Shown in pieces: positions 37,059-45,565 of a stretch of 53,245 nt of DNA. Source of the DNA: Caldifarciminota bacterium (GTDB taxonomy: Bacteria > Hydrothermota > Hydrothermia > Hydrothermales > JAJRUZ01). A model generated the notes under the pieces. It was given only the letters and a program-made list of their open reading frames with translations. It did not search any database and was not told where the DNA came from. Every line of letters starts with the position of its first letter. The stretch's first letter is position 1. Position numbers and translations under genes: made by a program. Location: positions 1 through 53,245 of the forward strand of contig JAJRUZ010000004.1 in NCBI GenBank assembly GCA_024277525.1, in the 5' to 3' direction.

Positions 37059-38216
37059 ATGATTTACGAGTTTTCTGAAGAGGAACTGATGATAAAGGAA
37101 ACCGCAAGAAAAATTGCAAGGGAAAAAATAGTGCCTGTGAGAAGTAAATACGATGAATCAGAAGAATTTCCTTATGAAATAGTGAAGGTGATGGCTGATA
37201 CTGATTTATTCAGAATATTCATTCCGGAGGAATACGGAGGGCTCGGAATGGGTGCTTTTGCTTTATGTCTCGCGGTTGAGGAACTCTCCTGGGGCTGTGC
37301 CGGAATCTCGCTTGCACTTGCTGGAACAGCACTCGGAACTTATCCCATTTTGCTTTTCGGAAGCGAAGAAATAAAGAAAAAAGTTTTACCGAAAATTGCT
37401 GAAGGTAAACTTGCTTCTTTCTGTCTTACTGAGCCCGAAGCAGGAAGCGATGCTCTGAGCATTAAAACAACCGCTGAAAGAAAGGACAACGGATATGTAT
37501 TAAACGGAACAAAACAGTTTATTACGAATGCCGGAGTAGCGGATTTTTATACCGTATTTGCCTTAACGAATCCGAAAAAAGGAGCAAGAGGAATGACCGC
37601 ATTTCTTGTAGAAAAGGACACACCGGGTTTCAAATTCGGGAAAAAAGAAAATAAATTGGGAATAAGAGCATCTCCCACAAGGGAAATAATATTAGATAAT
37701 GTATTTGTACCGGAAGAGAATATAATCGGAAAAGAAGGTTATGGTTTATTTGTGGTAACAAAGACTTTTTTATACACAAGACCGGGTGTGGCAGCACAAG
37801 CAGTGGGCATAGCTCAGGCGGCTCTTGATACAGCAGTTGAGTACTCTTTACAGAGAAGACAATTCGGACAACCCATTTCACAATTTCAAGCCATTCAACA
37901 CATGCTCGCTGATATGGCAATGAAAGTGGAAGCAGCAAGAGCTCTTACTTATATGGTTGCAAAAGCAATTGATAGAGGAGAGAAAATTGAAAAGGAGTCT
38001 GCGATGGCTAAGTGCTTTGCCTCCGATGTTGCAATGAGTGTTACCATTGATGCGGTTCAGATCCTGGGTGGATACGGATATATAAAAGAGTACCCTGTTG
38101 AAAAAATGATGAGAGACGCCAAAATCACCCAAATTTACGAAGGAACTAACCAAATTATGAGAAACATAATTGCTTCCGAATTATTAAAAGAAGCACGCAA
38201 AAAGGTAGGAATTTAA
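37059..38216 (+). CDS. acyl-CoA dehydrogenase
   Basis: FAD-dependent acyl-CoA dehydrogenase, 385 residues, full length. N-terminal helical domain with FIPEEYGGLGMG, middle domain with CLTEPEAGSDALSIKTTA and GTKQFITNAG, and C-terminal domain with RRQFGQPISQFQAIQHMLADMA. The catalytic glutamate is in QIYEGTNQIMRN near residue 365. It matches short-chain (butyryl-type) enzymes best. Electrons normally pass to ETF, but no etfAB, thiolase or enoyl-CoA hydratase gene is nearby, so the substrate is open. Confidence 0.95.
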   Translation: MIYEFSEEELMIKETARKIAREKIVPVRSKYDESEEFPYEIVKVMADTDLFRIFIPEEYGGLGMGAFALCLAVEELSWGCAGISLALAGTALGTYPILLFGSEEIKKKVLPKIAEGKLASFCLTEPEAGSDALSIKTTAERKDNGYVLNGTKQFITNAGVADFYTVFALTNPKKGARGMTAFLVEKDTPGFKFGKKENKLGIRASPTREIILDNVFVPEENIIGKEGYGLFVVTKTFLYTRPGVAAQAVGIAQAALDTAVEYSLQRRQFGQPISQFQAIQHMLADMAMKVEAARALTYMVAKAIDRGEKIEKESAMAKCFASDVAMSVTIDAVQILGGYGYIKEYPVEKMMRDAKITQIYEGTNQIMRNIIASELLKEARKKVGI

Positions 38217-38258
38217 AAAATTGTATCTTAGGACGGTTTTTTTGCTTTAAAATTTAAA

Positions 38259-40919
38259 ATGCTTATTTTAACTCTTCTTTTCTTTATAAATAACAAAGAA
38301 ATCGATCTGATAAAAAACGTGCTCTCTTATAAATATTTGAAAATAGAGGACTTATCTTTTGAAAAGGATAAAAGCATTTTTACAAATTTAAAAGATTCCC
38401 TTTCCTTAGAATTTCTGAAAAATCCGCTCGATCTTCCGGATTTTGCAAAAAAACTTTATGAAATCTCTGAAAATAACGAAAAAAAGATAATAGAAGAAAT
38501 TTTTAAAATAAAAATAAAAGAAAATGATTTTTATAAAATTTTGAAAAGTTCTTTAACCGAACTTAAAAAGGCAGAACAAAAGATCAAAAATTCGGTTTCC
38601 GAAATAGAAAAAACAAAACTTGATACACTTTTATATAATCTTCCCCTTTTATTTACGGATGAAGATGACCCTGAAGATGACTCTCTATACGCAATATTTG
38701 AAAAAGAAAGAGGCAAAAGGATCAAAGGAAAAAAATGGGACGAGAAGAAATTATCAAGTTATATTCTAAAAATAAACCGAAAAGAACTTTTTGAAGGTTT
38801 GGATATTGCCTTTAAGAATTTAATTAATATAACTTTTTCACTTTTAAATGAAAAAAATTTAAAAGACACACTTTTTAAGACAGAATTCGGATATGTGGTG
38901 ATAAATTTGAAAAATGAGAACAATGTTTATAAGGGAGACAGTTTTTTTATAATCTTTGATTTAAAAGGCAATGATAGATATCTTGAAAGAGTCGGGACTT
39001 CAAATTTGTTTTATTCAATTCCTTTTTCAATTGTTATTGATTGTGAAGGTAATGATTTTTATGATTCAAATAAGTTCCTTTCGGTATGTGCGAGTTTTTT
39101 CGGGGTCTCTATTTCTGTTGATTTAAAAGGTAATGACATAAGACAGGGTGAAATGCACTCTGTATCCTCTTCAATGTTCGGAATAAGTCTGTTAATTGAT
39201 AAAGAAGGAGACGATATTTATGAATCCGATTTTTTCTCACAATCTGCTTCTTTCTTCGGTAGGTCTCTTTTATTTGACCTTGAGGGAAATGATCTGTATA
39301 AATTAACCGAATCGGGTCAAGCATTTTCTTCAACAAAGGGATTTTCAATTCTTTTTGATAAAAAGGGTAATGATTCGTATATTGCTTACGGAAAACATTA
39401 TCATATACCTCTTTTACCCGATGAAACGAGGTCCTTTGCCCAAGGATTTTCAATCGGAATAAGACCCTATCTCGGAGGAGGTTTCTCTGCTTTGATAGAT
39501 AGAGAAGGCAATGATATTTATTATTCCGAGGTTTACGGTCAAGGATGTGCTTACTGGTATTCAACAGGAATATTGATAGACGGCGAAGGAAACGACATGT
39601 ATCATTTAGCAGAATACGGACAGGGAGCAGGAATTCACCTTGCAGTAGGAGGACTTTTTGATTTAAAAGGAGACGATGAATATATTTCAAGATTCGGCCC
39701 CGCACAGGGTGAAGGACATGATTATTCGGTAGGAATATTAATTGATAAAAAAGGTCATGATACCTATAAAGTCTCAGGAGGACAAGGAATAGGGCTTAAT
39801 ACATCTGTCGGTATTTTTATTGATTCCGAGGGTAATGATATTTATGTAACAACCGAGAAGAATTACGGTCAGGGTTCTGCAAAAATATCAAGAGGGAAAA
39901 TAGGTATAGGAGTATTCATTGATATTAAAGGAAGGGACTTTTATGAAAGCGAAAGTTTATCAGAAGAACCTTTTGTATGGTCTCAAAAAGACATAGGCAT
40001 CGGCTATGATGTAGATACGGTAAAGGTAACAGAACCGGAAGAAGAGGGAATTGAAATGGAAATTCCGGAAGATTTACCGATTGATTCCCTTTTCAAAATT
40101 GCCTCAAAATGGGGAGTAGGAAAATATAAGAAAATTGTTCCCAAGGCAAGGAAAATTTTAGCAAAAAGAGGAAAAGAAGCAATTGAATATATTTTTAAAA
40201 ATAAAATGAATACATTGAGTCCCCTTGAATTGAGGGCAATTAAGAAGGTTATAAAAGAGAATCCTGACCTTGCTTATGAAAAACTTAAAGAAGCAATAAA
40301 GAGTAAAAATGACACGATAAAAATAAATGCAATATACCTTTCAGGAGAGGGTAAAGTAAAAAAGATTGAAGACGATTTATTTGATTTGCTTGAAATAGAA
40401 AAAAAAGATTTTATAAAAGCAAGGATAATTTATGCACTCGGTCAAATCGGAACTAAAAAGGTTGATAAATTTTATAAATATTTTAATTCCGGTTCAGAGG
40501 ATATAAAAATTTCAATTATAAGGGCAGCAGGTAAGTTAAAAAACAAAGAACTCCTTATCAGAATTACCGAATTTTTAAAAGAAAAGAATCCTCTTGTAAG
40601 TTTCGGAGCAGAAAAGGTTTTAAGAGCAAATGCGGACTCGGTAAGGGATATAATTATTGAGGAAATAAAAAACGAAAGAGATGACAAAGTGATTTTTCAT
40701 TATTTAAGAATATTACAAGAAATAAAAAATGCGACTCCGGAAATTAAAAGAATCTTTTTAAACTATTCAAGAAGTGAAAACCTTAAAATAAAAGCTGAGG
40801 CAATAGAAGGTTTAATGAAGTTCAGAAATGAGAAGGGCATACTTAATAAATTATATGAAATAAAATCAACCGAAGAAGATCCGTATATTTTATGGATATT
40901 TAAAAAATTCGGACTATAA
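38259..40919 (+). CDS. exported DxxGxD-repeat and HEAT-repeat protein
   Basis: Large protein (886 residues) that I do not recognise as a named family. A short hydrophobic start suggests export. Residues about 50-225 are charged helices. About 234-565 hold twelve copies of a 22-40-residue unit centred on [IFV]-D-x-x-G-x-D-x-Y (for example IDKEGDDIYE, FDLEGNDLYK, IDGEGNDMYH). Each copy is followed by a Gly/Ser-rich strand with QG or FG (SASFFG, YGQGAG, GGQGIG). The acidic loops look like calcium-binding beta-roll or beta-helix turns. The last 250 residues are alpha-helical repeats of HEAT type (KARIIYALGQIGTKK, LVSFGAEKVLRANADS). It is followed after 2 nt by the ComEC-like gene. Confidence 0.75.
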   Translation: MLILTLLFFINNKEIDLIKNVLSYKYLKIEDLSFEKDKSIFTNLKDSLSLEFLKNPLDLPDFAKKLYEISENNEKKIIEEIFKIKIKENDFYKILKSSLTELKKAEQKIKNSVSEIEKTKLDTLLYNLPLLFTDEDDPEDDSLYAIFEKERGKRIKGKKWDEKKLSSYILKINRKELFEGLDIAFKNLINITFSLLNEKNLKDTLFKTEFGYVVINLKNENNVYKGDSFFIIFDLKGNDRYLERVGTSNLFYSIPFSIVIDCEGNDFYDSNKFLSVCASFFGVSISVDLKGNDIRQGEMHSVSSSMFGISLLIDKEGDDIYESDFFSQSASFFGRSLLFDLEGNDLYKLTESGQAFSSTKGFSILFDKKGNDSYIAYGKHYHIPLLPDETRSFAQGFSIGIRPYLGGGFSALIDREGNDIYYSEVYGQGCAYWYSTGILIDGEGNDMYHLAEYGQGAGIHLAVGGLFDLKGDDEYISRFGPAQGEGHDYSVGILIDKKGHDTYKVSGGQGIGLNTSVGIFIDSEGNDIYVTTEKNYGQGSAKISRGKIGIGVFIDIKGRDFYESESLSEEPFVWSQKDIGIGYDVDTVKVTEPEEEGIEMEIPEDLPIDSLFKIASKWGVGKYKKIVPKARKILAKRGKEAIEYIFKNKMNTLSPLELRAIKKVIKENPDLAYEKLKEAIKSKNDTIKINAIYLSGEGKVKKIEDDLFDLLEIEKKDFIKARIIYALGQIGTKKVDKFYKYFNSGSEDIKISIIRAAGKLKNKELLIRITEFLKEKNPLVSFGAEKVLRANADSVRDIIIEEIKNERDDKVIFHYLRILQEIKNATPEIKRIFLNYSRSENLKIKAEAIEGLMKFRNEKGILNKLYEIKSTEEDPYILWIFKKFGL

Positions 40920-40921
40920 AA

Positions 40922-41692
40922 ATGAAAATCTTATTTTTCTTCCTGATTTTTTTGGATACTCTCTATTTGAAATTTCCATATCTTGAAGAGGGAGAGGCAA
41001 TACTTTTAAAAACAAAGGAATATAGCATCCTGATTGATGCAGGTTCAATAATTTCGGGTAAATCACTCCTGAATTTTTTAAAAAAGGAAAGAATTGATAC
41101 CCTGTCAGCACTCATAATAACCCATCCCCATCCTGACCATTATTCGGGGTTCTTTTTCATAAAGGATGAAATTTTTATAAAAAATAAATTTGACAACGGA
41201 GATTCTTTAAAGGATGATTATTTCAGATGGTTTAAAAGACACTTCAGAAACAAAAACTATAAAAGATTAAAAGCAGGAGATACCCTTAAATTCGGAAATT
41301 TAAAAATAAAGGTTATCTCACCGGAAAAATTGGGTAAAAATAAAAACAGAAATTCCCTTGTTCTTTTAATAAACTTCGGAAAAACAAATATGCTTTTCAT
41401 GGGCGATGCGGATACATTGACTGAAAGAAAAATTTTAAAAAAAATAAAGAATATTAAAATAAATCTTTTAAAACTCGGGCATCACGGAGCAGATGATACG
41501 GGTTCTGAAAAATTTTTAAAATTTATAAAACCTGATTTTGTAATAATTTGTGTATCCGAAAATCATCCAAAGGGATATCCGTCAGAAAGGGTTATTAATA
41601 GACTGAAAAAATTGAAGATAAAATGTTTTCTGACTCAAAAGCACACAGAGATTATATTTTTTAATACCGGAGATAAATTGATTAAAAGATAA
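40922..41692 (+). CDS. ComEC-like metallo-beta-lactamase-fold protein
   Basis: Exported MBL-fold protein of 256 residues, like the C-terminal hydrolase domain of ComEC without the membrane channel. A hydrophobic start acts as signal peptide or anchor. Conserved parts are ILIDAGSIISG, THPHPDHYSGF (full HxHxDH metal motif), SLVLLINFGKTNMLFMGDAD, LLKLGHHGADDTGS and VIICVSENHPKGYPSE. Stand-alone forms are thought to act on DNA or nucleotides outside the cytoplasm. It lies 2 nt after the repeat-protein gene and overlaps the convergent small membrane gene by 11 nt. Confidence 0.85.
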   Translation: MKILFFFLIFLDTLYLKFPYLEEGEAILLKTKEYSILIDAGSIISGKSLLNFLKKERIDTLSALIITHPHPDHYSGFFFIKDEIFIKNKFDNGDSLKDDYFRWFKRHFRNKNYKRLKAGDTLKFGNLKIKVISPEKLGKNKNRNSLVLLINFGKTNMLFMGDADTLTERKILKKIKNIKINLLKLGHHGADDTGSEKFLKFIKPDFVIICVSENHPKGYPSERVINRLKKLKIKCFLTQKHTEIIFFNTGDKLIKR

Positions 41693-41951
41693 AAAATACT
41701 ATTCCTAAGAATAAAACGGAAAAATACAGAAAAAGCGAGAAATAAAAAAGGGGCAAAATAACTTTCCTTTTCCTTTTAAAATATATATGAAGTGTTTTTA
41801 ATTTTAAAATTAAATGTATTGTGAGAAGCAGAAAAGCAATATACGCAAAATATTTGTGAAATATAAATCTCTGGATTCCCAGTTTCTGTGCTATGAGACC
41901 TGTTAAAAATGTGAAGGAAAATACAAAAATCAAGATCAAATTCAGTATCAT
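41682..41951 (-). CDS. small DUF4405-like membrane protein
   Basis: Membrane protein of 89 residues with about three hydrophobic helices. FIFHKYFAYIAFLLLTIHLIL resembles DUF4405-type heme or electron-carrier membrane domains, with two histidines (in FHKYFAY and TIHLIL) that could bind heme. The ATG overlaps the stop of the SagB-type nitroreductase (ATGA), so the two are translated together and may form an oxidoreductase pair. The assignment is moderate because the protein is short. Confidence 0.6.
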   Translation of the reverse strand: MILNLILIFVFSFTFLTGLIAQKLGIQRFIFHKYFAYIAFLLLTIHLILKLKTLHIYFKRKRKVILPLFYFSLFLYFSVLFLGIVFFIF

Positions 41952-42697
41952 TTCGGTTTCCCGATTGTTTGAAGATAAATTACCGCCTCTTCTTTTCCGT
42001 CAACTTCTATTATCTTATTTACCATATCATCAAAAAAGGCACCTATTACACATGAAACAAGCCCGAGTGAAACAGCCTGCAAAGATACATTTTGTGCAAT
42101 ATGACCTATTTCTATATAAACATATCTGTACCCCCTTTCGTCATATTTATAAGTTGTTCTTTTAAAAATTGCAGTATAGACAAATATAACAGGAGCATCA
42201 AGAAACATCTCCTGAAAAAGACCCGCTTTAAAAATCTCATTTTTAAAATCCCCCTCTTTTATGAATTCAAGGGAATGTTCCCGGACATTATAATGGTATA
42301 TACCTTTTTTGAGTCCATTCACATTTAAAACAATCAGATATATTTCCACAGGGTAAAGGGCACCTGCAGAAGGTGCTGCTCTTAAAGGAATTCCCGCATA
42401 ATAACCTGTTATTCCCTGAGCAGAAAACAAAAGCTGGGAGATTTCTTCAAGAGTTAAAGGTGCAGAAGAATAATTCCTTACCGACCTTCTCCTTTTAATT
42501 GCTTCTTCAAGGACCATTCCCCTGTAATCTGGCAAAGGCAGTTTTATCTTTTCCGCATCAGGATAGGTCTTATAAGGTTGGGGTTTCTTACCGAGTTTTA
42601 TAACCTGTTTTACAGCACTTAAAGGTGTGAGTTTTGTTTTTTCATGAAATTTTGCTCCTATCCCGGAGAATAAAAAAATAAATAAAATTTTCGTCAT
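41948..42697 (-). CDS. SagB/ThcOx-type nitroreductase
   Basis: FMN-dependent nitroreductase-fold protein (249 residues) of the SagB/ThcOx branch. Typical pieces: RRRSVRNYSSAPLTLEEISQL, APSAGALYPVEIYL, YIEIGHIAQNVSLQAVSLGL and a final IYLQTIGKPK. Such enzymes oxidise azolines in peptide modification, but many stand alone as general oxidoreductases; no cyclodehydratase gene is present. I chose ATG 42697, which opens a signal-like hydrophobic segment (ILFIFLFSGIGA), over a TTG at 42733. This suggests an exported or membrane-attached enzyme, together with the small membrane protein behind it. Confidence 0.82.
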   Translation of the reverse strand: MTKILFIFLFSGIGAKFHEKTKLTPLSAVKQVIKLGKKPQPYKTYPDAEKIKLPLPDYRGMVLEEAIKRRRSVRNYSSAPLTLEEISQLLFSAQGITGYYAGIPLRAAPSAGALYPVEIYLIVLNVNGLKKGIYHYNVREHSLEFIKEGDFKNEIFKAGLFQEMFLDAPVIFVYTAIFKRTTYKYDERGYRYVYIEIGHIAQNVSLQAVSLGLVSCVIGAFFDDMVNKIIEVDGKEEAVIYLQTIGKPK

Positions 42698-42800
42698 AAA
42701 GAAATTATTGTTTAATTCCTTAGATAAAATCAAATTTGAGAAATTGATATGATTTAAAAAGGAAATTCTTTCACATATTATTCAGCGTCAGATAAAGATT

Positions 42801-43070
42801 TTGGGTAAAGAGATAATGGATTATGTGAAAGAAATACCGGGTATAGAGATTGATGAAGAGGGAAGAGTGATTTCAATATCCGGCAGTTTTGAAAAAGTGG
42901 TTCGTGACATAATAAAGTTATTTTCCCGGTTTAATCCGCTGGCAAAGAATACAATCGTCACTTCCCTTATATTTGCCAAAATTCAATGTCCTGAACGAAG
43001 AAATCAACGGGATAAAACACAGGGGTCAATAAACCGCGGACCCCGAAATAGGACATTGTTTTTATTATAA
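42801..43070 (+). pseudogene. small unknown protein cut by a REP-like repeat
   Basis: The frame has convincing protein character: KEIMDYVKEIPGIEIDEEGR, then VISISGSFEKVVRDII. It is open from about 42753, before the only plausible starts (TTG 42801, ATG 42816). A likely original ATG at 42749 is out of frame by one base (ATGATTTAA), suggesting a frameshift at the start. At its 3' end the frame runs into repeat R2 (from 42984), giving a basic tail with no protein character. I do not recognise the family; the GIEIDEEGRVISISG part resembles small archaeal/thermophile regulators. Probably inactivated. Confidence 0.4.
42984..43058. repeat. REP-like repeat R2 with nested palindromes
   Basis: CAATGTCCT (42984-42992) and AGGACATTG (43050-43058) are perfect inverted ends; inside are GGGGTC (43022-43027) and GACCCC (43039-43044), a second hairpin. 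The right part, GACCCCGAAATAGGACATT, is nearly repeated at 43979-43998. Confidence 0.65.
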
Positions 43071-43076
43071 AAATTT

Positions 43077-43889
43077 TCATATCAATTTTTTGAACTCGGG
43101 GGGTAATTCATCTTTACCTTCTGGTATTTCTCCGAAAATTTTGTAATAATTGGGTGATGCAAGTATAAGAGGAATATCAAAACCGAGCCCTTCTCTCTCA
43201 AAAATTTCCTTTAAATCCTTTTCAATAAAATCTTTTATTCTTTCCCTGTTCGTTTCCTTTGTATAATAAAAAACAAGAACGGGGAAATCCATGTACTTCA
43301 ACCATTTTGCAATCTTCTCTGCATGGTTTCTATCAAACCTCCAGCTTGCCTCCTCAAAAATAAAGAGTCTTTTTCCCGTATCCCTGTGTTTTAATTCAAA
43401 TACAGCGTTCGGAACGGGTGCAATATCTTTTCTTTTCAAATAATCCATCAAGTCAAAAATACTAAGTTCATTAATTTCAAATTTTTTCTTCCTCCAACCT
43501 GTTTTAAAATAAAGAAGCACATGTTCTTTGCCCGGTGCTTCTGAAACAACATTTTTAACTTCCGCAAGTTCAACCGTTCTTATACGTTCAACCTCCTTTG
43601 TGAGCCTGTTCAAAACGGTCCAAACTTCTTTGAAATTCCGCTGTGTCTCCTTTTTGAACTCTTCGGTATCCCGTCTGAATTGTTCCATGTCCCGTCTGAA
43701 TTGTTCCATATCCCGTCTGAATTGTTCCATATCTTCTTGGAACTTAAGCATCCTTTCCTCGAACTTTGAAAATCTCTCGGGAAGTTCAAGCAGTTCTTTT
43801 GAAAGAAGAAGTGACCTCACTTCGTCCCTGAAATCGGGGTCTTCCCTGAGTGCTTTAAGGAATTCCTTTTTAAGTTCAGGAGCTATCAT
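43077..43889 (-). CDS. coiled-coil protein with nuclease-like C-terminal domain
   Basis: Protein of 270 residues. An N-terminal helix (APELKKEFLKALREDPDFRDEV) leads to a long coiled coil containing three tandem EQFRRDM heptads, then a domain with an alpha/beta pattern: NAVFELKHRDTGKRLFIFEEAS, FPVLVFYYTKET, GFDIPLILASPNYY. The layout matches small PD-(D/E)XK-type coiled-coil proteins like the one at 50 kb, but the catalytic ExK is not evident (EEAS at that place), so it may be inactive or divergent. The start is ATG 43889, 6 nt after a TATAAT box; an ATG at 43907 overlaps that box. It was copied from the rho region. Confidence 0.65.
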   Translation of the reverse strand: MIAPELKKEFLKALREDPDFRDEVRSLLLSKELLELPERFSKFEERMLKFQEDMEQFRRDMEQFRRDMEQFRRDTEEFKKETQRNFKEVWTVLNRLTKEVERIRTVELAEVKNVVSEAPGKEHVLLYFKTGWRKKKFEINELSIFDLMDYLKRKDIAPVPNAVFELKHRDTGKRLFIFEEASWRFDRNHAEKIAKWLKYMDFPVLVFYYTKETNRERIKDFIEKDLKEIFEREGLGFDIPLILASPNYYKIFGEIPEGKDELPPEFKKLI

Positions 43890-43952
43890 ATTTTTATTAT
43901 AAACCATCTTAATATAAAAAACAAGATGCGTATTACTTTTGCTGTGTCATCG
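43093..43952. repeat. duplicated block, copy A (full length)
   Basis: Nearly identical, apart from two deletions in the other copy, to 31778-32230. Its right end includes 20 bases that correspond to the 3' end of rho (last five codons and stop). REP-like repeats lie on both sides. Confidence 0.85.
43896..43924 (-). promoter_or_regulatory. promoter of the coiled-coil gene, probably leaderless
   Basis: Minus strand TTGTTT (43924-43919), 17 nt, TATAAT (43901-43896), ATG after 6 nt. Transcription would begin at or next to the start codon. Confidence 0.6.
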
Positions 43953-43973
43953 TAATAGGAAAAAAGGTAATAA

Positions 43974-43998
43974 GGTCAGACCCCGAAATAGGGACATT
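43974..43998. repeat. REP-like repeat R3
   Basis: GGTC-A-GACC palindrome followed by CCGAAATAGGGACATT, a direct repeat of the right part of R2. Its GGGACA may serve as -35 box for the radical SAM gene (18 nt before TATAAT at 44015-44020). Confidence 0.6.
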
Positions 43999-44032
43999 TT
44001 AAGGAAAATGAAATTATAATTTAAAATATACC

Positions 44033-44998
44033 ATGCGGGTAATTAACTCAAAGGAATTTGTTCCGGTTTATTTAAGAACTTATGAAGAAAATAAATTAAA
44101 GGAAAAAGCGGAAAAAGCCCTTGAACTCCTTGATAAACCGTGCGGGGTTTGTCCGAGAAGATGCAAGGTAAAGAGACTTAACAATCAGAAAGGGGTTTGC
44201 AGGATAGGAAGATTTGCGATAGTTTCTTCTGCCTTTGCACATCACGGAGAAGAGGATGTTCTAAGGGGATGGAGAGGTTCGGGAACAATATTTTTTTCAG
44301 GTTGCAATTTAAAATGTGTTTTCTGTCAGAACTGGGATATTTCTCATAATGTCTCCGGTTATGAAATAGAACCCAAAGACCTTGCAAAACTCATGATTTA
44401 CCTTCAGGAACAGGGATGTCATAATATAAATTTTGTTACTCCCGAACATGTTGTTCCTCAGATTATGGAGGCACTGCCCTATGCAATTGAGATGGGATTA
44501 AAACTGCCCATTGTTTATAACACAAGTGCCTATGATTCTGAGGAATCCCTTGGAATAATGGACGGGATAGTTGATATTTATATGCCTGATTTTAAATTCT
44601 GGGAAAAGGAAAGTGCAAGGAAATATCTGCTTGCCCCTGATTATCCGGAAGTTGCAAGAAGGTCTTTAAAGGAAATGCACAGACAGGTCGGAGATTTAGT
44701 TATTGATGAGAATGGAATTGCAAAAAGGGGGATTCTTTTAAGACATCTTGTTATGCCGAATTTTGTGGAGGAGAGTAAAAAAATTTTGAAATGGATAAAG
44801 GAAGAAATTTCTGAAAATACCTTTATAAACATAATGGCTCAATACAGACCCGAATTTAAGGCACGGAATTATCCCGAATTATCAAGAAGACCGAAATTAA
44901 GGGAATTCATGGAAGTAGTGGGATATGCAAAAGAGATAGGTTTAAAAGAACTTGATAAAAGGAGCATAGAAAGCGGAAAGTATTTTCTGGAAATATAA
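44033..44998 (+). CDS. radical SAM protein, PflA-related
   Basis: Radical SAM protein of 321 residues, in the PflA-like group (COG1313). The 4Fe-4S cluster cysteines are C91-x3-C95-x2-C98 in FSGCNLKCVFCQNWDIS. An N-terminal CGVCPRRCKV (about residues 37-46) could bind another metal or cluster. Typical later parts are INFVTPEHVVPQI, DIYMPDFKFWEKESARKYL and LRHLVMPNF. No glycyl-radical enzyme gene lies nearby, so its target is unknown. TATAAT lies 12 nt before the ATG, leaving a leader of about five bases without Shine-Dalgarno sequence. Confidence 0.88.
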   Translation: MRVINSKEFVPVYLRTYEENKLKEKAEKALELLDKPCGVCPRRCKVKRLNNQKGVCRIGRFAIVSSAFAHHGEEDVLRGWRGSGTIFFSGCNLKCVFCQNWDISHNVSGYEIEPKDLAKLMIYLQEQGCHNINFVTPEHVVPQIMEALPYAIEMGLKLPIVYNTSAYDSEESLGIMDGIVDIYMPDFKFWEKESARKYLLAPDYPEVARRSLKEMHRQVGDLVIDENGIAKRGILLRHLVMPNFVEESKKILKWIKEEISENTFINIMAQYRPEFKARNYPELSRRPKLREFMEVVGYAKEIGLKELDKRSIESGKYFLEI

Positions 44999-45026
44999 TC
45001 TTTAAAAATATTTAAAATCCACTCAC

Positions 45027-45055
45027 TTGAAAAAAGGAAATTTTGAGGTTATAAT
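45027..45055 (+). promoter_or_regulatory. promoter of the DUF134 gene
   Basis: TTGAAA (45027-45032), 17 nt, TATAAT (45050-45055). The 20-bp palindrome begins directly after it and overlaps the expected start point. Confidence 0.75.
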
Positions 45056-45056
45056 T

Positions 45057-45076
45057 ATATGAGCATATGCTCATAT
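45057..45076. promoter_or_regulatory. 20-bp perfect palindrome, probable operator
   Basis: ATATGAGCATATGCTCATAT, a perfect palindrome between the -10 box and the ATG at 45078. The first gene product is a DNA-binding protein, so autoregulation is likely. Confidence 0.78.
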
Positions 45077-45077
45077 T

Positions 45078-45533
45078 ATGAAAAAGACACAAAAATACAT
45101 AACTTTCTTTCCTGTGTTCAGTGTGTTTAAACCAGTTGGTATTCCCTTGAAGGATTTGGAAGCCGTTACTTTAACTCTTGATGAATTTGAAGCAATAAGG
45201 CTTGCTGATTTTCTGGGGTACTATCAGGAAAAAGCAGCCGAGATGATGGGAGTTTCACGGCAGACATTTGGTAGAATTTTAGACTCTGCTCATAAAAAAA
45301 TTGCAGAAGCAATAGTTTTTGGAAAATGCTTAAAAATTGAAGAAGGAGAAAATATAATGCCGACTGTACGAATATTTTTATGTGAAGATTGTAAAAAGAC
45401 CCTTAATATACCTTTTGATATTCCGAAACCCATGATTTGCCCTGAGTGCGGAAGCCCTTATATTCACAGGTTTGATAGATGGAGAGGAAGAGGAAAGGGA
45501 AAATGCAGAAGAAATAGATGGGGACAAAAATGA
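45078..45533 (+). CDS. DUF134 DNA-binding regulator
   Basis: DUF134 (COG1342) protein, 151 residues. The sigma-70 region 4-like helix-turn-helix covers about residues 35-80 (LTLDEFEAIRLADFLGYYQE, then AAEMMGVSRQTFGRIL). The C-terminal part has a zinc ribbon (CEDCKK ... CPECGSPYIH) and a basic tail. Members usually stand next to NifX/NifB-like and MRP-like genes in anaerobes, as here, and are thought to regulate them. The ATG follows a 20-bp palindrome by one base; there is no Shine-Dalgarno sequence. It is the first gene of a three-gene cluster. Confidence 0.88.
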   Translation: MKKTQKYITFFPVFSVFKPVGIPLKDLEAVTLTLDEFEAIRLADFLGYYQEKAAEMMGVSRQTFGRILDSAHKKIAEAIVFGKCLKIEEGENIMPTVRIFLCEDCKKTLNIPFDIPKPMICPECGSPYIHRFDRWRGRGKGKCRRNRWGQK

Positions 45534-45565
45534 AATATTTATTTTTTATACTTTTAAAATTCAAA

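Noticed and set aside
39109-39705. Long minus-strand frame of 198 codons
   Set aside because: It is the complement of the DxxGxD repeat region of the plus-strand gene; repeated DNA keeps the opposite frame open.
41948-42697. Azoline-forming peptide natural-product cluster from the SagB-type gene
   Set aside because: No YcaO-type cyclodehydratase, precursor peptide or export gene is found nearby.
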